64,000 nucleotides of DNA from Pseudomonas migulae (GTDB lineage: Bacteria > Pseudomonadota > Gammaproteobacteria > Pseudomonadales > Pseudomonadaceae), in the NCBI RefSeq assembly GCF_024169315.1, contig NZ_JALJWR010000001.1, positions 4,700,501 through 4,764,500 on the forward strand. The letters run 5' to 3'. This document shows positions 8,795 through 17,405 of this stretch, piece by piece. Made by a program: the position numbers and the translations under genes. Position 1 is the first letter of the stretch, and each line of letters begins with the position of its first letter. The notes under the pieces are model-generated. The model worked only from the letters and a program-made list of their open reading frames with translations, was not told the origin of the DNA and ran no database searches.

Positions 8795-9952
8795 ATGATA
8801 GACCTGTTTGATTCTCTATTGGTTGGCGGCACCGCTCTGCTGAAGAACCGCATCGTCATGGCCCCTATGACTCGCACGCGAACGTCCGATGGCGACGTCC
8901 CGAATGAGTTGATGGCCACCTACTATGGGCAGCGAGCCAGTGCCGGCCTGATCGTGACGGAGGCAACCGACGTTGCTCCGTCCAGCAACGGCTATGCGAT
9001 GACACCCGGCATCTACACGGATGCTCAACGGCAGGGCTGGCGGTTGGTGACCGACCAGGTTCACCGCAATGGCGGCACGATATTTTTGCAGTTATGGCAC
9101 GTCGGCAGGATGGCCCACCCATCGCTCATGCCGAACGGCGAGGCGCCTTGGGGTGTGACCGAGGAGCGGGCTGAGGCCCAGGTGTTTGCCCACGGCCCGG
9201 ACGGCAAGCTGGAGCATATTCCCGCAGGCAAGCCCCGGCGTTTGAGAACGGAAGAGGTGTTTGCGTTGGTCAACACCTTTACCCAACGCTGCGTCCAGGC
9301 TCGCGAGGCGGGATTCGACGGCGTCGAAATCCACGGCGCCAACGGTTATCTGTTCGAGCAGTTCATGAACTCGGTGCTCAATACGCGCACTGATTGCTTC
9401 GGCGGCGATAGCGTAGAAAACCGTACACGGTTCCTGTTGGAGGTCGTTGAAGCGGCGGTGCGCGAATTGGGGCCGGGACGCGTGGGTGTCCGCCTGTCGC
9501 CGTTTGGCAAGTTCAACGGCATTCCGGCGGACCCTCGCACCGAGGAAAACTTGCTGTACGTTGCCGAGCGCCTGGGGCGTCTAGGCGTCGCCTATCTGCA
9601 TCTGGTCTATGAACTGATGCCTGAGGCGAACATGGAGGTCGCCCAGTTCAAAACGAATCATCTCGACCACGCTTTGCTCAGGAAAATCCGCAAGGCGTTT
9701 TCTGGCGCAATCATCTGGTGCGGCGGTTTCACTGACCGCAAGAGCGCGCAGGATGCGCTGGACACAGGGTTGGTGGACCTGATCGGTTTCGGCAGACCTT
9801 ATATTGCAAACCCGGATCTGGCTGAGCGTCTTAAGCATGGCTGGCCGTTAGCCGAAGCGGACCGATCAACTTACTACACCCGACGCGGAGGAGCGGGTTA
9901 TACGGACTTCCCTGCGTTCCCGATCGTTAGTGCTGCATACGGCGCAGCCTGA
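8795..9952 (+). CDS. Old Yellow Enzyme family alkene reductase (NemA-like)
   Basis: 385 residues from the ATG at 8795, which has GAAGGA seven bases upstream. The longer open frame to 8597 overlaps the divergent regulator and is rejected. This is an FMN TIM-barrel enzyme of the N-ethylmaleimide/xenobiotic reductase type that reduces activated C=C bonds with NAD(P)H. Visible hallmarks are KNRIVMAPMTRTR near residue 22, the catalytic HGANGYLFEQF with H and N (about residue 180), NTRTDCFGG, and the C-terminal phosphate-binding DLIGFGRPYIANPDL. It probably detoxifies electrophiles under control of the divergent HxlR protein. The exact substrate cannot be read from sequence. Confidence 0.92.
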   Translation: MIDLFDSLLVGGTALLKNRIVMAPMTRTRTSDGDVPNELMATYYGQRASAGLIVTEATDVAPSSNGYAMTPGIYTDAQRQGWRLVTDQVHRNGGTIFLQLWHVGRMAHPSLMPNGEAPWGVTEERAEAQVFAHGPDGKLEHIPAGKPRRLRTEEVFALVNTFTQRCVQAREAGFDGVEIHGANGYLFEQFMNSVLNTRTDCFGGDSVENRTRFLLEVVEAAVRELGPGRVGVRLSPFGKFNGIPADPRTEENLLYVAERLGRLGVAYLHLVYELMPEANMEVAQFKTNHLDHALLRKIRKAFSGAIIWCGGFTDRKSAQDALDTGLVDLIGFGRPYIANPDLAERLKHGWPLAEADRSTYYTRRGGAGYTDFPAFPIVSAAYGAA

Positions 9953-9968
9953 CCGCGGCGATGGAGCG

Positions 9969-10007
9969 AGCAGGCGTTCGGGGCGGGCGGTTCTGCGGAC
10001 GCCTGCT
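9969..10007. other. Inverted repeat downstream of the reductase gene
   Basis: AGCAGGCGT (9969-9977) is inverted as ACGCCTGCT (9999-10007) around a 21-base GC-rich spacer. There is no T tract, so it is at best a weak or Rho-assisted terminator for the reductase gene. The remaining bases up to the tmRNA terminator show nothing else. Confidence 0.35.
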
Positions 10008-10068
10008 GGTGGCCGGGGGGGCGACCCAAGTGGACGTTGATGCCTTGGTTTTTCTGAATTTCAGGCAC

Positions 10069-10095
10069 AAAAAAAGACGTCCGTGGACGTCTTTA
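10069..10095 (-). terminator. Terminator of tmRNA
   Basis: Read on the minus strand: AAAGACGTCC, a two-base loop, GGACGTCTTT, then a T-rich tail. It lies 11 bases beyond the CCA end of tmRNA. Confidence 0.9.
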
Positions 10096-10105
10096 GATGA
10101 TGAAG

Positions 10106-10499
10106 TGGTGGAGCCGGGGGGATTTGAACCCCCGTCCGCCAGTACTCCGCTGTCGGTACTACATGCGTAGCCGTGTCTATTAAGTTAACCCTCAGCGACC
10201 CGACGGGCAGGGTGCTTTGGGCGAGTTGTGTAAGTTTTAGCCGCTTCGTCCACAACGTACTGCACGGCGATTCTGTTCTATATGACAATCACTTTGGGTT
10301 TACAGACATCCCCTGATGATTGCTGGACCCGAAGGTACCAGAAGGGAAGGGCTAAGGCTGCTTACGCAGCGAGAGCGTATTCCCCGTAGGTTTCGTCATT
10401 GGCAACTATAAGAAGTTGCAACAGTGGATTTACGAGTTCTGTTACCAACTCGGCATGCACCTAAAGTTTCGCAACCGGCGTCGAATCCTAAACGGCCCC
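10106..10499 (-). ncRNA. ssrA: Transfer-messenger RNA (tmRNA)
   Basis: 394 bases on the minus strand. The 5' end starts GGGGCCGTTTAGGATTCGAC. The 3' end is a T-arm (GTTCAAATC) and acceptor ending GGCTCCACCA, so the two ends form the alanine tRNA-like domain. The tag reading frame lies at 10362-10403 on the minus strand and gives ANDETYGEYALAA followed by TAA, the Pseudomonas proteolysis tag. tmRNA rescues stalled ribosomes together with SmpB, whose gene is at 20289-20771. The 3' end of this gene is a common integration site for genomic islands. Upstream, an inverted repeat GTTGCTC/GAGCAAC lies at 10506-10532 in the promoter region. Confidence 0.98.
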
Positions 10500-10566
10500 G
10501 AGCCTGTTGCTCTGTGAATCAAAGTGAGCAACAAGCCTGCGCAGTGTACGCCAACGCGGCTCAGAA

Positions 10567-10586
10567 GGCCAACCCGAAGGTTGGCC
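10567..10586 (-). terminator. Terminator of secreted-protein paralog A
   Basis: Minus-strand stem GGCCAACC, loop TTCG, GGTTGGCC: eight perfect pairs with a stable UUCG tetraloop, followed by TTCTGA. It sits eight bases beyond the stop of the gene at 10595-10873. A near copy ends the neighbouring paralog. Confidence 0.8.
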
Positions 10587-10594
10587 GCCACCGA

Positions 10595-10873
10595 TCATGG
10601 ATTGTGTTCGGTGCGTTGTTTGTCAGCGAGTGCCGATGCCTGGGTGGCCTCGGTGACGCATTTTTTGTCGTCCCCGGAAGCCTGGGACGCTTCGGCGCTG
10701 GACATCAGTCTTTTGACTTCCATTGCGGTGTTGCTGGAGCTCGCCGGCAGTGAATTCACCTTGCTTTTGAGCTCTTGCAGCTTGCTCGTACAAAGGTTGT
10801 TGTCCGCAGCAAACACGGGAGAAGCCAACATTGCAGCAGAAATGAACAGACCAGCGAGTGCGGTGCGTTTCAT
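10595..10873 (-). CDS. Small secreted two-cysteine protein, paralog A
   Basis: 92 residues from the ATG at 10873, which has a perfect AAGGAGATATCC ribosome binding site. Residues 1-22 form a signal peptide with cleavage at VFA-AD. The mature part is about 70 residues, charged and helical, with exactly two cysteines (28 and 72). These are 44 residues apart, so a disulfide linking the N- and C-terminal helices is likely. I do not recognise a named family. The next gene (11146-11421) is a paralog with the same signal-peptide layout, the same cysteine spacing and near-identical 5' and 3' flanks. The role is unknown; a stress-related periplasmic protein is only a guess. Confidence 0.85.
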   Translation of the reverse strand: MKRTALAGLFISAAMLASPVFAADNNLCTSKLQELKSKVNSLPASSSNTAMEVKRLMSSAEASQASGDDKKCVTEATQASALADKQRTEHNP

Positions 10874-11053
10874 GGATATCTCCTTGAACTGATGGTCTCG
10901 GTGCTGCCGTATGAGCGTGTGGCTCGGCCGAGGTCGGAAAACAAGCCACGATGGATGAGGCCTACTTAAAAGACTACGGCGCAGCGCAGGAATTCGGTTC
11001 TTGAAAAAAAGGTTATGGGGAATCTTTTTGAAAGAACCAAACCCCAGCTGCAA

Positions 11054-11078
11054 CAAAACCCGCACTTGGCGGGTTTTG
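11054..11078. terminator. Hairpin between the two secreted-protein paralogs
   Basis: CAAAACCCGC (11054-11063), loop ACTTG, GCGGGTTTTG (11069-11078): ten perfect pairs. With an A/T-rich stem base it would work on either strand. It lies about 180 bases upstream of paralog A and downstream of paralog B, so it may isolate the two transcription units. Confidence 0.6.
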
Positions 11079-11110
11079 GTGTGTTTCATATCGGGTCACG
11101 CCGGGGGAGC

Positions 11111-11134
11111 AGAAGGCCAACCCGAAGGCTGGCA
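11111..11134 (-). terminator. Terminator of secreted-protein paralog B
   Basis: Minus-strand stem GCCAGCC, TTCG loop, GGTTGGC with one mismatch. It shares a 17-base stretch (AGAAGGCCAACCCGAAG on the plus strand) with the terminator of paralog A, showing that the duplication included the terminator. Confidence 0.7.
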
Positions 11135-11145
11135 TTGTGCTGGGG

Positions 11146-11421
11146 CTATGGTTTGCCGCCGTCACTTACCTTCTGAATGGCCTGAATGGTTTTGGTGGTC
11201 TCGGCGATGCAATCATTAGTCCCTTCCTTGGTACCTTTTGCATGATCAGCTTTGGCTTTCTCGACGCTGTCCATGACCTGTTCATTCATATCCGGAGGAA
11301 TCTGTGCCTTGGCATTTTCTATGGTCTTCAGATTGACCGCACAGAGGTCTTCGACGGCAAACGAAGGGGACGCCATCAGCGAGACAGTAACGAACAGACC
11401 TAACAGTACAGAACGTTTCAT
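11146..11421 (-). CDS. Small secreted two-cysteine protein, paralog B
   Basis: 91 residues from the ATG at 11421, with GGAGATACAC just upstream as in paralog A. The signal peptide ends SFA-VE at residue 22. The mature protein has cysteines at 27 and 71, again 44 apart. Identity to paralog A is high in the signal peptide (MKR-x2-L-x-GLF) and in the flanks but low in the mature part, so the copies have diverged in function or are old. The bases from the ribosome binding site upstream (CCTTGAACTGA on the plus strand) are conserved between the two. No known domain recognised. Confidence 0.84.
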   Translation of the reverse strand: MKRSVLLGLFVTVSLMASPSFAVEDLCAVNLKTIENAKAQIPPDMNEQVMDSVEKAKADHAKGTKEGTNDCIAETTKTIQAIQKVSDGGKP

Positions 11422-11487
11422 GTGTATCTCCTTGAACTGAGGGTCCAGGCATTTGCTGGCCATCAGGACGGGCTGCCAAGTTTGGGA

Positions 11488-11509
11488 AAGGCCCGGCAAT
11501 GTCCGGGCT
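11488..11509 (-). terminator. Possible terminator after the D-lactate dehydrogenase gene
   Basis: Minus-strand stem GCCCGG, loop ACATTG, CCGGGC, then CTTTCCC. It lies about 40 bases after the dld stop; the U tract is poor. Confidence 0.5.
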
Positions 11510-11551
11510 TAACCAGTGGACTACGGCGGTGCGTCAGGGTTCTATTTTTCT

Positions 11552-14362
11552 TCAGAGGGCCCTCGACCGGGTCACCCGATCCACCAGATAGACCAACCCG
11601 TGGTAGTCAATTCCACCGTGTTGCGTCAGACCGATCTCACAGGTGCGACTGGTGGAAATCCCCTCGCTGCACTGTTGCACCGCATCCCTGAGCGTGCGCA
11701 ACGAATGGGCGTTCAGCTCTGGCGTGGTGAAACCTTTGTCGCCGGCAAAACCACAGCAATGAATGCCCTCGGGAATGATCACGTTCTTGCTGCATTTGCG
11801 CGCTAGATCGATCAGCGCCTGGCTTTCCCCCAAGTGCTGGGTGCTGCAGGTGACGTGCACGGCGATTGGCGCTTCCTGCGGCGTGAATTCGAGCCGGTCC
11901 ATCAAATGCGTACGGATAAAACGCACCGGATCGTACAGGTCCAGTCGAACATCACCCAGGTCCTGAACCAGGCGCAGCGTGCAAGGGCTGGTGTCGCAGT
12001 AGATCGGGTCGAGACCGCCACGGCTGGCGTGCAGCAACGCGCCGATCAGCTCCTGGCGTTTGTGTTCGGCCTGTTCGGCGTAGCCCTTGGAAGCGAACGG
12101 CTGACCGCAGCAGAGACTGTCCTGATTGTCCGGAAAGACGACTTGGTAGCCGGCTTTTTCCAGCAAGCCACGGGTTTTGTCGTACAGCGACATTTGCTCT
12201 TTATCACCGGCTGCAGGCCCCATCACCCGCGAGACGCAGGCCGCCAGGTACACCACTCGCGGACGCGCATCCGTCACGGTCGGGCTGAAGCGAATGGCCT
12301 TTTCCGGCTGCGGCATGGCGTTGGTCCATTGCGGGACCTGACCTTTGGACAGCTTCGTCAGCGTCGCCGAAAGTTTCGCCAGACGTGGCGCCCCCAGCAG
12401 CATCCGCGCGCCGTTAGCCACGTGCAGGGTGAAGCGTGCACCTTGCAGCGCGGTGGCGAAATTGCCTTCCAGCCAATTGGCGGTTTTCGTGTGCGTCGCC
12501 TTACGGCTTCGGAGCTTTTTCACCAGCTCGCCGGTGTTGATTCCTACAGGGCAACGTTGCGCGCACAGCCCGGTGGCGGCGCAAGTGTCGATGCCTTGGT
12601 ATTCATAAGCGGCTTCCAGTTCGGTGGTGTTCACGCCGGCACGTTTCTTCGCCTGAATGTCACGCCAGATCACGATGCGCTGGCGCGGGCTCAGGGTCAG
12701 GCCTTTCGACGGGCAAACCGGCTCGCAGAAACCGCACTCGATGCACTTGTCCACAATCTCGTCGGCCGCCGGCAGCGGTTTCAGGTTCTTCAGGTGGATC
12801 TGCGGATCGTCGCTGAGCACCACGTCGGGATTGAGAATGCCATTCGGGTCGAGCAGGCGTTTGAGCTGCCACATCAACTGGTAGGCATCGCTTCCCCATT
12901 CCAGTTCGACGAAGGGCGCCATGTTGCGGCCGGTGCCGTGCTCGGCCTTCAGCGAACCGCCGAACTCCACGGCGACCAATTGCGCGACGTCATCCATGAA
13001 CGCCTGATAGCGTGCGACTTCTTCCGGGTTGTTGAAGCCTTGGGTGAAGACAAAGTGCAGATTGCCTTCCAGGGCGTGTCCGAAAAGTATCGCTTCGTCG
13101 TAGTGATGTTTGTCGAACAGCTCGATCAGACGGTTTACGCCGATGGCCAGTTGTTCCACCGGGAACGTCACGTCTTCGATGATTACCGTGGTGCCGGTTT
13201 TGCGCACCGCCCCGACGGCGGGGAAGGTGTCCTTGCGAATGGCCCAGAGGCGGGCGTTTTCGACCGGGTCCTCGGTGAAGTCGACCTGTTTCTCCACCGG
13301 GAACGAGGCCAGCGACGCCATGATTTGCGCCAATTGTTCGTGCAGTAAAGTGGACGATGCGGCGCGGGATTCGATCAGCAGGGCGCAGGCATTGTTCGAC
13401 AGATGCTGTACGAAAACCGGCATGCCGGGCTTGTTCTGCACCGAGCGCAGACTGCGCCGGTCCAGCAGTTCCACGGCCGACACCGGTTGGCTTTTCAGCA
13501 CGGTGACGGCGTTGCAGCAGGTTTCCACATCCGGGAACACGATCAGCGCCGAGGCCTTGTTCGGGTGGTCGATCACGGTGTCGTAGGTCACTGCACTGAT
13601 GAACCCGAGCGTGCCTTCGGAACCCACCAGCAGGTGGCTCAAGATATCCACAGGCTCATCGAAATCCACCAAGGCGTTGAGTGACAAGCCGGTGGTATTT
13701 TTCAGACGATACTTGTGGCGGATTTTTGCGGCTAATTGGGAATTGGTGCGGGTCTCGCGACCCAATTGCGCCAGACGTTCAAGCAGCGCTGCGTGGCTTT
13801 CGCGAAACGCCGCGACACTCGCCGCATCTTCGGTATCGAGACGGCTGCCGTCGGCGAGCACCAGGCGAATACCGGCCAGCGTGTGATAAGTGTTTTGCGC
13901 CGTGCCGCAGCACATGCCGCTGGCATTGTTGGCGACGATGCCACCGATTTTGCAGGCGTTGATCGACGCCGGGTCCGGGCCGATCTTGCGCCCGAACGGT
14001 GCCAGCCATGCATTGGCCTGCGCGCCGATCACGCCTGGTTGCAGGCGGATTTGCGTGCCCTGGCCGCGGATCACTCGCCCGTTCCAGTTATCCCCCAGCA
14101 CGATCAGCACCGAATCGCTGATGGCCTGGCCGGACAGGCTGGTGCCGGCGGCGCGGAACGTCACCGGGACGTGATCCCGTTGCGCCAGTCCGAGTAGCGC
14201 CACCACTTCGTCTTCGGATTCGACGCGGATCACCAGTTTCGGAATCAGCCGGTAGAAGCTGGCGTCGGTGCCGAAGGCCAATGTCGACAGCGGATCGTCG
14301 AAACGTCGCTCTTGGGGGATGAGTTTCTGTGCATCTCGCAGGAAAGCCGCGGGTAGAGTCAT
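11552..14362 (-). CDS. dld: FAD/Fe-S D-lactate dehydrogenase (Dld-II type)
   Basis: 936 residues. The N-terminal half is an FAD-binding type 4 oxidase domain (TFRAAGTSLSGQ near residue 70, NNASGMCCGT near 145, VGSEGTLGFISAVTYD near 247), followed by an FAD-oxidase C domain. The C-terminal half carries two [4Fe-4S] motifs, CIECGFCEPVCPSKG (about 540) and CAATGLCAQRCPVG (about 595), then two CCG-type cysteine motifs (LCCGQPFASKG and HCCGFAGDKGF). This fused quinone-linked architecture is that of Shewanella Dld-II, which oxidises D-lactate to pyruvate at the inner membrane. It overlaps lldG by four bases, so it is the last gene of the lactate operon. Confidence 0.92.
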   Translation of the reverse strand: MTLPAAFLRDAQKLIPQERRFDDPLSTLAFGTDASFYRLIPKLVIRVESEDEVVALLGLAQRDHVPVTFRAAGTSLSGQAISDSVLIVLGDNWNGRVIRGQGTQIRLQPGVIGAQANAWLAPFGRKIGPDPASINACKIGGIVANNASGMCCGTAQNTYHTLAGIRLVLADGSRLDTEDAASVAAFRESHAALLERLAQLGRETRTNSQLAAKIRHKYRLKNTTGLSLNALVDFDEPVDILSHLLVGSEGTLGFISAVTYDTVIDHPNKASALIVFPDVETCCNAVTVLKSQPVSAVELLDRRSLRSVQNKPGMPVFVQHLSNNACALLIESRAASSTLLHEQLAQIMASLASFPVEKQVDFTEDPVENARLWAIRKDTFPAVGAVRKTGTTVIIEDVTFPVEQLAIGVNRLIELFDKHHYDEAILFGHALEGNLHFVFTQGFNNPEEVARYQAFMDDVAQLVAVEFGGSLKAEHGTGRNMAPFVELEWGSDAYQLMWQLKRLLDPNGILNPDVVLSDDPQIHLKNLKPLPAADEIVDKCIECGFCEPVCPSKGLTLSPRQRIVIWRDIQAKKRAGVNTTELEAAYEYQGIDTCAATGLCAQRCPVGINTGELVKKLRSRKATHTKTANWLEGNFATALQGARFTLHVANGARMLLGAPRLAKLSATLTKLSKGQVPQWTNAMPQPEKAIRFSPTVTDARPRVVYLAACVSRVMGPAAGDKEQMSLYDKTRGLLEKAGYQVVFPDNQDSLCCGQPFASKGYAEQAEHKRQELIGALLHASRGGLDPIYCDTSPCTLRLVQDLGDVRLDLYDPVRFIRTHLMDRLEFTPQEAPIAVHVTCSTQHLGESQALIDLARKCSKNVIIPEGIHCCGFAGDKGFTTPELNAHSLRTLRDAVQQCSEGISTSRTCEIGLTQHGGIDYHGLVYLVDRVTRSRAL

Positions 14363-15030
14363 TGGTCCTCCAGGATCAAAACCACCAAGTCTTTCGGACC
14401 ATGAGCGCCGTAGGCCAGGACCTGCTCGATGTCGGCGGTCTTCGACGGGCCGGAGACCAACAGCGCGTTGGTCGGCATGCCTTGCGCCCAGTTGAATTCC
14501 TGCTGCACCTGATAGAAGTTGTCGCGGATTTCACTGGCCCTGAGCAGGGCGAAGTGCACCGGCGGCACCAGGCTCATCAAGCGCGGTTCTTCGCGTGTCG
14601 GCCACAGAATCAGACTGCCTGTGGCAGCGATTGCACCGAGGGTTCCGGTCAGGCTGGCGGGCGTGTCGTTAAACAACTCTGCTTTCCATTCTTCGACCGG
14701 ACGGTCGTAGGACTTAAGCGTGGGCAGACCTGGATTGTTCGCCCAGTGCTGAGTGACACGTTGACCGTGAGGTGTAGTCGGCGCGATCAGCAGGCTCGGT
14801 AATTGGCGATCTCGAAGCAATTGTGCGAGCAGCGCTGGCCAGCCTTCACCGGAGGTCAGATGGATTTCCGTGTGCACCGCTTCCATCTGTTTGCGCAATT
14901 GCGGAATGCGTTGCTCAGGCGCGTAGGTGTAGGGCGCTGTCACCAGTTCGACGTTGAATTCGTCAGGCACGGGCGTTGTGCCGGTCAGACTGTTCCGTAA
15001 CTTGGCGAGGATATTTTGTTTGGCGCTCAT
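14359..15030 (-). CDS. lldG: LldG/LutC, LUD-domain subunit of L-lactate oxidation
   Basis: 223 residues from the ATG at 15030 (MSAKQNILAKLR). The open frame runs further but overlaps lldF. This is an LUD-domain protein of the three-part L-lactate dehydrogenase LldEFG (LutABC). Family features are the GTLGAIAATGSLILWPT stretch (about 130-146) and a final part ending GPKDLVVLILEDQ. It overlaps the lldF stop by one base (TGATG) and the dld start by four, so translation is coupled on both sides. No metal-binding motif is visible, as usual for this subunit. Confidence 0.92.
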   Translation of the reverse strand: MSAKQNILAKLRNSLTGTTPVPDEFNVELVTAPYTYAPEQRIPQLRKQMEAVHTEIHLTSGEGWPALLAQLLRDRQLPSLLIAPTTPHGQRVTQHWANNPGLPTLKSYDRPVEEWKAELFNDTPASLTGTLGAIAATGSLILWPTREEPRLMSLVPPVHFALLRASEIRDNFYQVQQEFNWAQGMPTNALLVSGPSKTADIEQVLAYGAHGPKDLVVLILEDQ

Positions 15031-16484
15031 CAGCGGTCTCCCTGTTTGGCCAGATGCTCGCGGGCCATGTCGTGCAGTGAGCGGGCAGCGGGTTTCGGGG
15101 CGCTGTGGTTTTGCGTCCACGGGCCGACGTTGCTCGGTGCGAGGGCGCGCAGTCGCGTGGCGAAAAAACCGAACAGGCGATACAGCGTCGGCGAGCTGTT
15201 GAGCGTTGCCCACGCATTCCAGATAAAACGTTCCTTGCGCGAATATTTGCTGCCTTGGCCGCGCATGACTTGATGCGGACTGTCCGGGGCTTTTACGTTT
15301 TCTTCCCGTAGGCGACGCAGCAATGCGGGGATAGGAATTTTTACCGGACAAACTTCACCGCAAGCACCGCACAACGATGATGCGCTCGGATGATCCGGGA
15401 CATTCGCCAGGCCGACCATGTGCGGGGTAATGATTTTTCCGATAGGCCCAGGGTAAACCTCCCCATAGGCGTGGCCGCCGATTCGAGTGTAGACCGGGCA
15501 ATGATTCATACAGGCGCCGCAGCGAATGCAGTTCAGGGTCTGGCGCAACTCACTGTCGGCAAAGGCCTGGCTGCGACCGTTGTCCAGCAACACCAGATGC
15601 ACTTCCTGCGGACCATCGAGTTCATGGGCCTTGCGCGGGCCGGAGATCATGTTGACGTAGGTGGTGATCGGCTGGCCAAGGGCCGAGCGGGTCAGCAAAG
15701 ATAACAGCGGCACCACATCGCGCAGGTTTTCCACGACTTTTTCGATGCCGGTGACAGCGATGTGCACTGGCGGCACGGTGGTGGTCATGCGCCCGTTGCC
15801 TTCGTTTTCCACCAGCAGCAGGGTGCCGGTTTCGGCCACGGCGAAGTTGACACCGGAGACGCCAATGTCGGCTTCGAAGAATTTCTGTCGCAAGACTTTG
15901 CGACCGATCTGAATGAGTTGGTCAACGTCCTTGGTGTATTCCACGCCAAGTTTGTCGTGGAACAAGGACGCGACCTGACCGGCATTCTTATGGATCGCCG
16001 GCATAATAATGTGTGAAGGCTTCTCGTGGTCGAGCTGGACGATGTACTCGCCCATGTCCGATTCCAGGCATTCAATGCCCTGATCAGCGAGGAAATGATT
16101 CATTTCCATCTCTTCGCTGACCATCGATTTGCCCTTGATCACTTGCCGCCCCTCGTGAGCGCGGATGATCGAGAGGACGATGCCATTGGCTTCGTCCACC
16201 GTTTCCGCCCAGTGCACTGTTACACCGTTGCGGGTCAGGTTCTGTTCAAGCTGCTCGAGCAGGTCGGGCAACTTCGATAACGCACGGGCGCGGACAGCAT
16301 TGCCCAGCACTCGCAAATGTTCTCTTTCGTGGGCATCGCTGAAGGACGCTGCCCGTTTTGTCATCAGCGAATCCATCGCCGTACGAAAGTTATTTCGCAG
16401 TTGTTTGTCACCCAACGCCTTGTGAGCCCGGGTGCGAAAATCTTCTTCTACGGCAACCGTAGGAATAATCGCGGAAGCGTTCAT
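15030..16484 (-). CDS. lldF: LldF/LutB, iron-sulfur subunit of L-lactate oxidation
   Basis: 484 residues from the ATG at 16484 (MNASAIIPTVAV). An N-terminal LUD domain contains HEGRQVIKGKSMVSEEMEMN (about residues 105-125) and FAVAETGTLLLVENEGNGR. It is followed by two cluster motifs, CIRCGACMNHCPVY and CGACGEVCPVKIP, which bind two [4Fe-4S] centres, and a C-terminal DUF3390-type tail. It works with LldE and LldG to oxidise L-lactate to pyruvate and feed electrons onward. Start and stop overlap the neighbouring genes by four and one bases. Confidence 0.94.
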   Translation of the reverse strand: MNASAIIPTVAVEEDFRTRAHKALGDKQLRNNFRTAMDSLMTKRAASFSDAHEREHLRVLGNAVRARALSKLPDLLEQLEQNLTRNGVTVHWAETVDEANGIVLSIIRAHEGRQVIKGKSMVSEEMEMNHFLADQGIECLESDMGEYIVQLDHEKPSHIIMPAIHKNAGQVASLFHDKLGVEYTKDVDQLIQIGRKVLRQKFFEADIGVSGVNFAVAETGTLLLVENEGNGRMTTTVPPVHIAVTGIEKVVENLRDVVPLLSLLTRSALGQPITTYVNMISGPRKAHELDGPQEVHLVLLDNGRSQAFADSELRQTLNCIRCGACMNHCPVYTRIGGHAYGEVYPGPIGKIITPHMVGLANVPDHPSASSLCGACGEVCPVKIPIPALLRRLREENVKAPDSPHQVMRGQGSKYSRKERFIWNAWATLNSSPTLYRLFGFFATRLRALAPSNVGPWTQNHSAPKPAARSLHDMAREHLAKQGDR

Positions 16485-17305
16485 TGGCCGCCTCCGGTGC
16501 GCTGCCAGAGGAAACTGGCCAGGTGTTGGCCGCGCAACGCTTCCTTCTGTTTCTCTAGCGAGCCGTTGATGTTCATCAGGCAACCGCAATCGGCACTCAG
16601 TACCTTGTGCGCACCGGATTCCTTCAACGAGCGGGTCTTGTCAGCCACCATCGCGCCGGAAATGTCTGGCATACGGACGCTGAATGTCCCACCGAAGCCA
16701 CAGCATTCGCTTTCATGGCTATGGTCGACGCGTTCCACATTGCCCAGCTGCGCCAACAACTCGCGGCCGTGCAGGTGGGTGTTCATCTCACGACGTGCCG
16801 AGCACGAGGTGTGCAACGCCACTTTGACCGGTTCGCCGCTGTCCTTGAGCTGCACCTTGCAGACGAACAACAGAAACTCGGCCAACTCATAAGTCCGGGC
16901 GGCCAGCGCCTGAACCTGTTTCAGTGTTTCCGGCTCGTCCTTGAACAAGTCGGCGTAGTGTTCGCGCAACATGCCAGCACACGATCCCGACGGCACCACC
17001 ACCGGATAATCCCCGGCGAACAGCGCCAATTGCGAGCGTGCCACGGTCCGGGCCTGGTCGGTGTAACCGGAGGTGTAGGCCGGTTGCCCGCAGCAGCTTT
17101 GTCCCAGCGGGTACTCGACACGAATGCCTTCGCGTTCCAACAGATGAATCGCGTCCATCCCGGCTTCCGGGTAGAACAAGTCCACCACGCAGGTCCCGAA
17201 CAGGTAGACCCGTGACGGTTTTTCTTTGGGGTACTGCCGAGGCTCGGGCAGTGGCGGGGCGACGCGGGTCGCGTTCGGCACGGCGTTGTAAAAAAGCTCG
17301 CTCAT
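16481..17305 (-). CDS. lldE: LldE/LutA, CCG-domain subunit of L-lactate oxidation
   Basis: 274 residues. Two cysteine-rich CCG domains are visible: SCCGQPAYTSGY (about residue 70) and ECCGFGGTFSV (about residue 200). GTCVVDLFYPEAG near residue 33 and VPSGSCAG are also typical. The N terminus carries about 25 extra residues rich in proline before the conserved YLFGTC. This is the first gene of the lldE-F-G-dld block, 151 bases after lldP, and a strong hairpin lies in that gap. In Pseudomonas species with lldD this complex is often absent; here it replaces lldD. Confidence 0.94.
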   Translation of the reverse strand: MSELFYNAVPNATRVAPPLPEPRQYPKEKPSRVYLFGTCVVDLFYPEAGMDAIHLLEREGIRVEYPLGQSCCGQPAYTSGYTDQARTVARSQLALFAGDYPVVVPSGSCAGMLREHYADLFKDEPETLKQVQALAARTYELAEFLLFVCKVQLKDSGEPVKVALHTSCSARREMNTHLHGRELLAQLGNVERVDHSHESECCGFGGTFSVRMPDISGAMVADKTRSLKESGAHKVLSADCGCLMNINGSLEKQKEALRGQHLASFLWQRTGGGQ

Positions 17306-17405
17306 CAGGCGTGTCTCCGGGTGGGCCCGGTTATCCGTCCGCTGAGGCTGCTGAATATAGTGAGTGATGCTTTCAGCAGCCTTACAGACCGGGTTGTGAA
17401 TAGCT

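Noticed and set aside
11834..13348. 504-codon open frame antisense to dld
   Set aside because: Shadow; dld has intact Fe-S and FAD motifs.
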